From: Candidatus Acetothermia bacterium | GTDB taxonomy: Bacteria > Bipolaricaulota > Bipolaricaulia > RBG-16-55-9 > DRXL01 | Direction: 5' to 3' | Assembly: GCA_028275205.1 (NCBI GenBank) | Contig: JAPWVB010000024.1 | Location: 1-14,865 of the forward strand | Length of the DNA: 14,865 nt | Shown here: piece by piece, positions 13,152 to 14,865 of the stretch | Position numbering within the stretch: the stretch's first letter is position 1 | Layout of the letters: every line of letters starts with the position of its first letter | The notes under the pieces: model-generated | The model's input: only the letters and a program-made list of their open reading frames with translations | Told to the model about the DNA's origin: nothing | Database searches by the model: none | Made by a program: the position numbers and the translations under genes

Positions 13152-14774
13152 TTAGTACTCCGGCATCGGTGCGGGCATCTTGTCCTCGCCGATCTCCTTG
13201 GTGACGACCAACGCCCCGGTCGTCAGGAAGAGCCCGGCAACGCTGACTGCGTTCAAGATCGCCGAGCGGATGACCTTGGTCGGGTCAATGATGCCCGCCT
13301 TCATCATATCGACGTACTCGCCCTTGACGACATCGAAGCCCATGTTGTTGCCAAGCTCCTTGACCTTCTCGACGACGATGTTCCCCTCGTAGCCGGCGTT
13401 CTCTGCGAGTTGCTTGAGAGGGGCTTCGAGGGCTTTCTGGAGGAGCTTGACGCCGACTTGCTGATCTGGGTCCTCGAGCTTTAAGCTCTCGAGAGCTTTG
13501 GCCGCACGGATGAGCGCGACCTCACCGCCAGGGAGGATGCCCTCGGCCACAGCGGACTTGGTCGCCTCGAGCGCGTCCTCCATGCGGTGCTTCTTCTCTT
13601 CAAGTTCAGCTTCGGTGGCCGCGCCCACTTTGATGATGACGACCCCACCCGCAAGCTTGGCGATGCGCTCCTGGAGCTTCTCGCGGTCGTAGTCGGACTC
13701 GGTCGTCTCCATCTGCTTGCGCAGCTGCTCGATGCGCGCCTCGATATCCTTCTTCTTGCCCTTGCCCCCAATGATCGTCGTATTGTCGTCGTCCACGACG
13801 ACGCGCTCGGCGCGCCCGAGCATATCAAGAGTAGCGGACTCCAGCAGCATCCCCGCGTCCTTGGCGATGACTTGTCCGCCGGTGAGGATTGCGATATCTT
13901 GCAGCATCGCCTTGCGGCGATCGCCGAAGCCCGGGGCTTTGACCGCGCAGCTGATGAGCGTGCCGCGCAGCTTATTAATCACCAATGTCGTGAGCGCCTC
14001 GCCCTCGATGTCGTCCGCGATGACGAGGAGGGGCTTGCCCGTCTGGGCGACTTTCTCCAAGATGGGCACGAGATCGCGAGCCTTCTTCAGCTCGTGATCC
14101 GTGATGAGAATATAGGGCTCCTTCAGCTCGACCTCCATGCGCTCGGCGTTAGTGATAAAGTACGGAGACGTATACCCGCGGTCGAACTGCATCCCCTCCA
14201 CGACCTCAAAGTGCGTCTCTATAGTATCAGATTCTTCGACGGTGATGACCCCATCCTCGCCAGCTTTCTCCATAGCGTCGGCGATGATCCGCCCGATCTC
14301 GGGGTCCTTGCTGGAGTTCGTGGCGATCTGGGCCATCTCTTCTTTTGTCTTGAGCTCCTTGCTCATCTTCTGGAGCTCTTCGATGACCCGATCGCGCGCG
14401 ATCTCTAAGCCGCGCTTGAGCTGCATGGGATTGACCCCAGCGGTGACGTTCTTGAACCCCTCTTTGATAAGGGCGTGAGCGAGGACAGTTGCGGTCGTGG
14501 TGCCGTCACCGGCATCGTCGTTGGTCTCCTTGGCGACTTGCTTGACGAGCTGGGCCCCGAGGTTCTCAAACTCGTCCGCGTATTCTTGCTCCTCGGCGAT
14601 GGTCGCCCCGTCATCAATGACCTTGGGGCCACCAAACTCCTTCCCCAAGATAACATGGCGCCCTTTGGGACCCAGGGTGATGCGTACCGCATCAGTCAAT
14701 TTCTGAACGCCCGCCAGAAGCTTCTCGCGAGCCTCGGCTTCGAAGATGACTTCCTTGAACTTCTTGACGGCCAT
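13152..14774 (-). CDS. groEL: Chaperonin GroEL (60 kDa)
   Basis: A 540-residue group I chaperonin, the folding cage that works with GroES. RITLGPKGRHVILGKEFGGP (31-50) and the ATP-hydrolysis motif NDDAGDGTTTATVLA (85-99, Asp90) are intact, as are the apical segment LKKARDLVPILEKVAQTGKPLLVIADDIEGEAL and the late VGAATEAELEEKKHRMEDALEAT segment. The end is EDKMPAPMPEY with no Gly-Gly-Met repeat tail, which is normal for some bacteria. One stretch, IDDGATIAEEQEYADEFEN (53-71), differs from the common 'KDGVTIAKEIELEDPFEN' but keeps the fold. AAGGAGG precedes the ATG. It follows groES by 21 bases. No CIRCE-like element is visible, as the operon start is outside the window. Confidence 0.99.
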   Translation of the reverse strand: MAVKKFKEVIFEAEAREKLLAGVQKLTDAVRITLGPKGRHVILGKEFGGPKVIDDGATIAEEQEYADEFENLGAQLVKQVAKETNDDAGDGTTTATVLAHALIKEGFKNVTAGVNPMQLKRGLEIARDRVIEELQKMSKELKTKEEMAQIATNSSKDPEIGRIIADAMEKAGEDGVITVEESDTIETHFEVVEGMQFDRGYTSPYFITNAERMEVELKEPYILITDHELKKARDLVPILEKVAQTGKPLLVIADDIEGEALTTLVINKLRGTLISCAVKAPGFGDRRKAMLQDIAILTGGQVIAKDAGMLLESATLDMLGRAERVVVDDDNTTIIGGKGKKKDIEARIEQLRKQMETTESDYDREKLQERIAKLAGGVVIIKVGAATEAELEEKKHRMEDALEATKSAVAEGILPGGEVALIRAAKALESLKLEDPDQQVGVKLLQKALEAPLKQLAENAGYEGNIVVEKVKELGNNMGFDVVKGEYVDMMKAGIIDPTKVIRSAILNAVSVAGLFLTTGALVVTKEIGEDKMPAPMPEY

Positions 14775-14795
14775 AGTAGATCTCCCTCCTTAAAT

Positions 14796-14865
14796 TTACT
14801 GAATCATCGCGAGGATATCGCTGCTCTTGACAATGTAGTACTCCTCGCCGTTAAAGGTGAGCTTG
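14796..14865 (-). CDS. groES: Co-chaperonin GroES, C-terminal fragment
   Basis: Only the last 22 codons and the stop are in the window; the gene runs off the right edge. The residues KLTFNGEEYYIVKSSDILAM, then IQ, match the GroES end 'i.GeEYlilreddILAvie'. Its place directly before groEL confirms the call. GroES forms the seven-membered lid of the GroEL cage. Confidence 0.93.
   Translation of the reverse strand, partial: KLTFNGEEYYIVKSSDILAMIQ

Noticed and set aside
13587..14408. 273-codon open frame antisense to groEL
   Set aside because: It mirrors GroEL codons, has no ribosome site, and shows the Leu/Asp/Arg bias of antisense frames.
1..14865. tRNA, rRNA, insertion sequences, phage genes, riboswitches
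   Set aside because: I looked for them on both strands and found no sequence I could support as any of these.

Overview
The window looks like part of the chromosome of an uncultured, moderately GC-rich Gram-negative bacterium. GroES/GroEL, topoisomerase I, an HU-like protein and a lipobox protein all point to Bacteria. Its most telling content is a complete pupylation-proteasome operon outside the usual actinobacterial setting. The modifier ends in Arg-Ser-Gly-Glu, which fits the 'UBact' variant of Pup described from Nitrospirae, Armatimonadetes, Verrucomicrobia and candidate phyla, rather than the Gly-Gly-Gln/Glu tail of actinobacterial Pup. A candidate-phylum lineage (for example the Bipolaricaulota/Acetothermia or Fraserbacteria area) is my guess only; the sequence does not prove it.

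Layout. (1) Bases 1-2747, plus strand: the 3' end of an oligopeptide/dipeptide-type ABC importer operon (family 5 binding protein, then DppB-type and DppC-type permeases). (2) 2761-3480, minus: a PKD-domain lipoprotein, with a perfect 16-bp hairpin directly upstream of its ribosome binding site. (3) 3678-4022, plus: an HU/IHF-like DNA-binding protein behind a near-consensus sigma-70 promoter, overlapping the end of pafA tail to tail. (4) 8688-4008, minus: dop - pup - prcB - prcA - pafA, the same order as in mycobacteria. The pup gene is only 56 codons. A consensus-like promoter places the dop transcription start at or next to its ATG, so dop is probably leaderless. (5) 8835-8936, minus: a 33-residue membrane peptide with a strong Shine-Dalgarno sequence. 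(6) 13053-9045, minus: patatin-like phospholipase - topA - membrane-anchored seven-bladed WD40 protein, closely spaced, with a promoter whose -10 box lies in the loop of a long palindrome. (7) 14865-13152, minus: the end of groES, then groEL.

How the genes work together. Pup is conjugated through its C-terminal Glu to lysines of target proteins by PafA; Dop removes it; tagged proteins are degraded in the PrcA/PrcB 20S core. The unfolding ATPase (ARC/Mpa) needed to feed the core is not in the window and must be encoded elsewhere. With GroEL/ES nearby, the right two thirds of the window is largely devoted to protein quality control. The PafA homologue is clearly unusual: it has an insert of about 29 residues and has lost a motif that its Dop paralogue keeps. 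No RNA gene, CRISPR array, insertion sequence or phage gene was seen, and no stretch above 300 bases lacks a gene.
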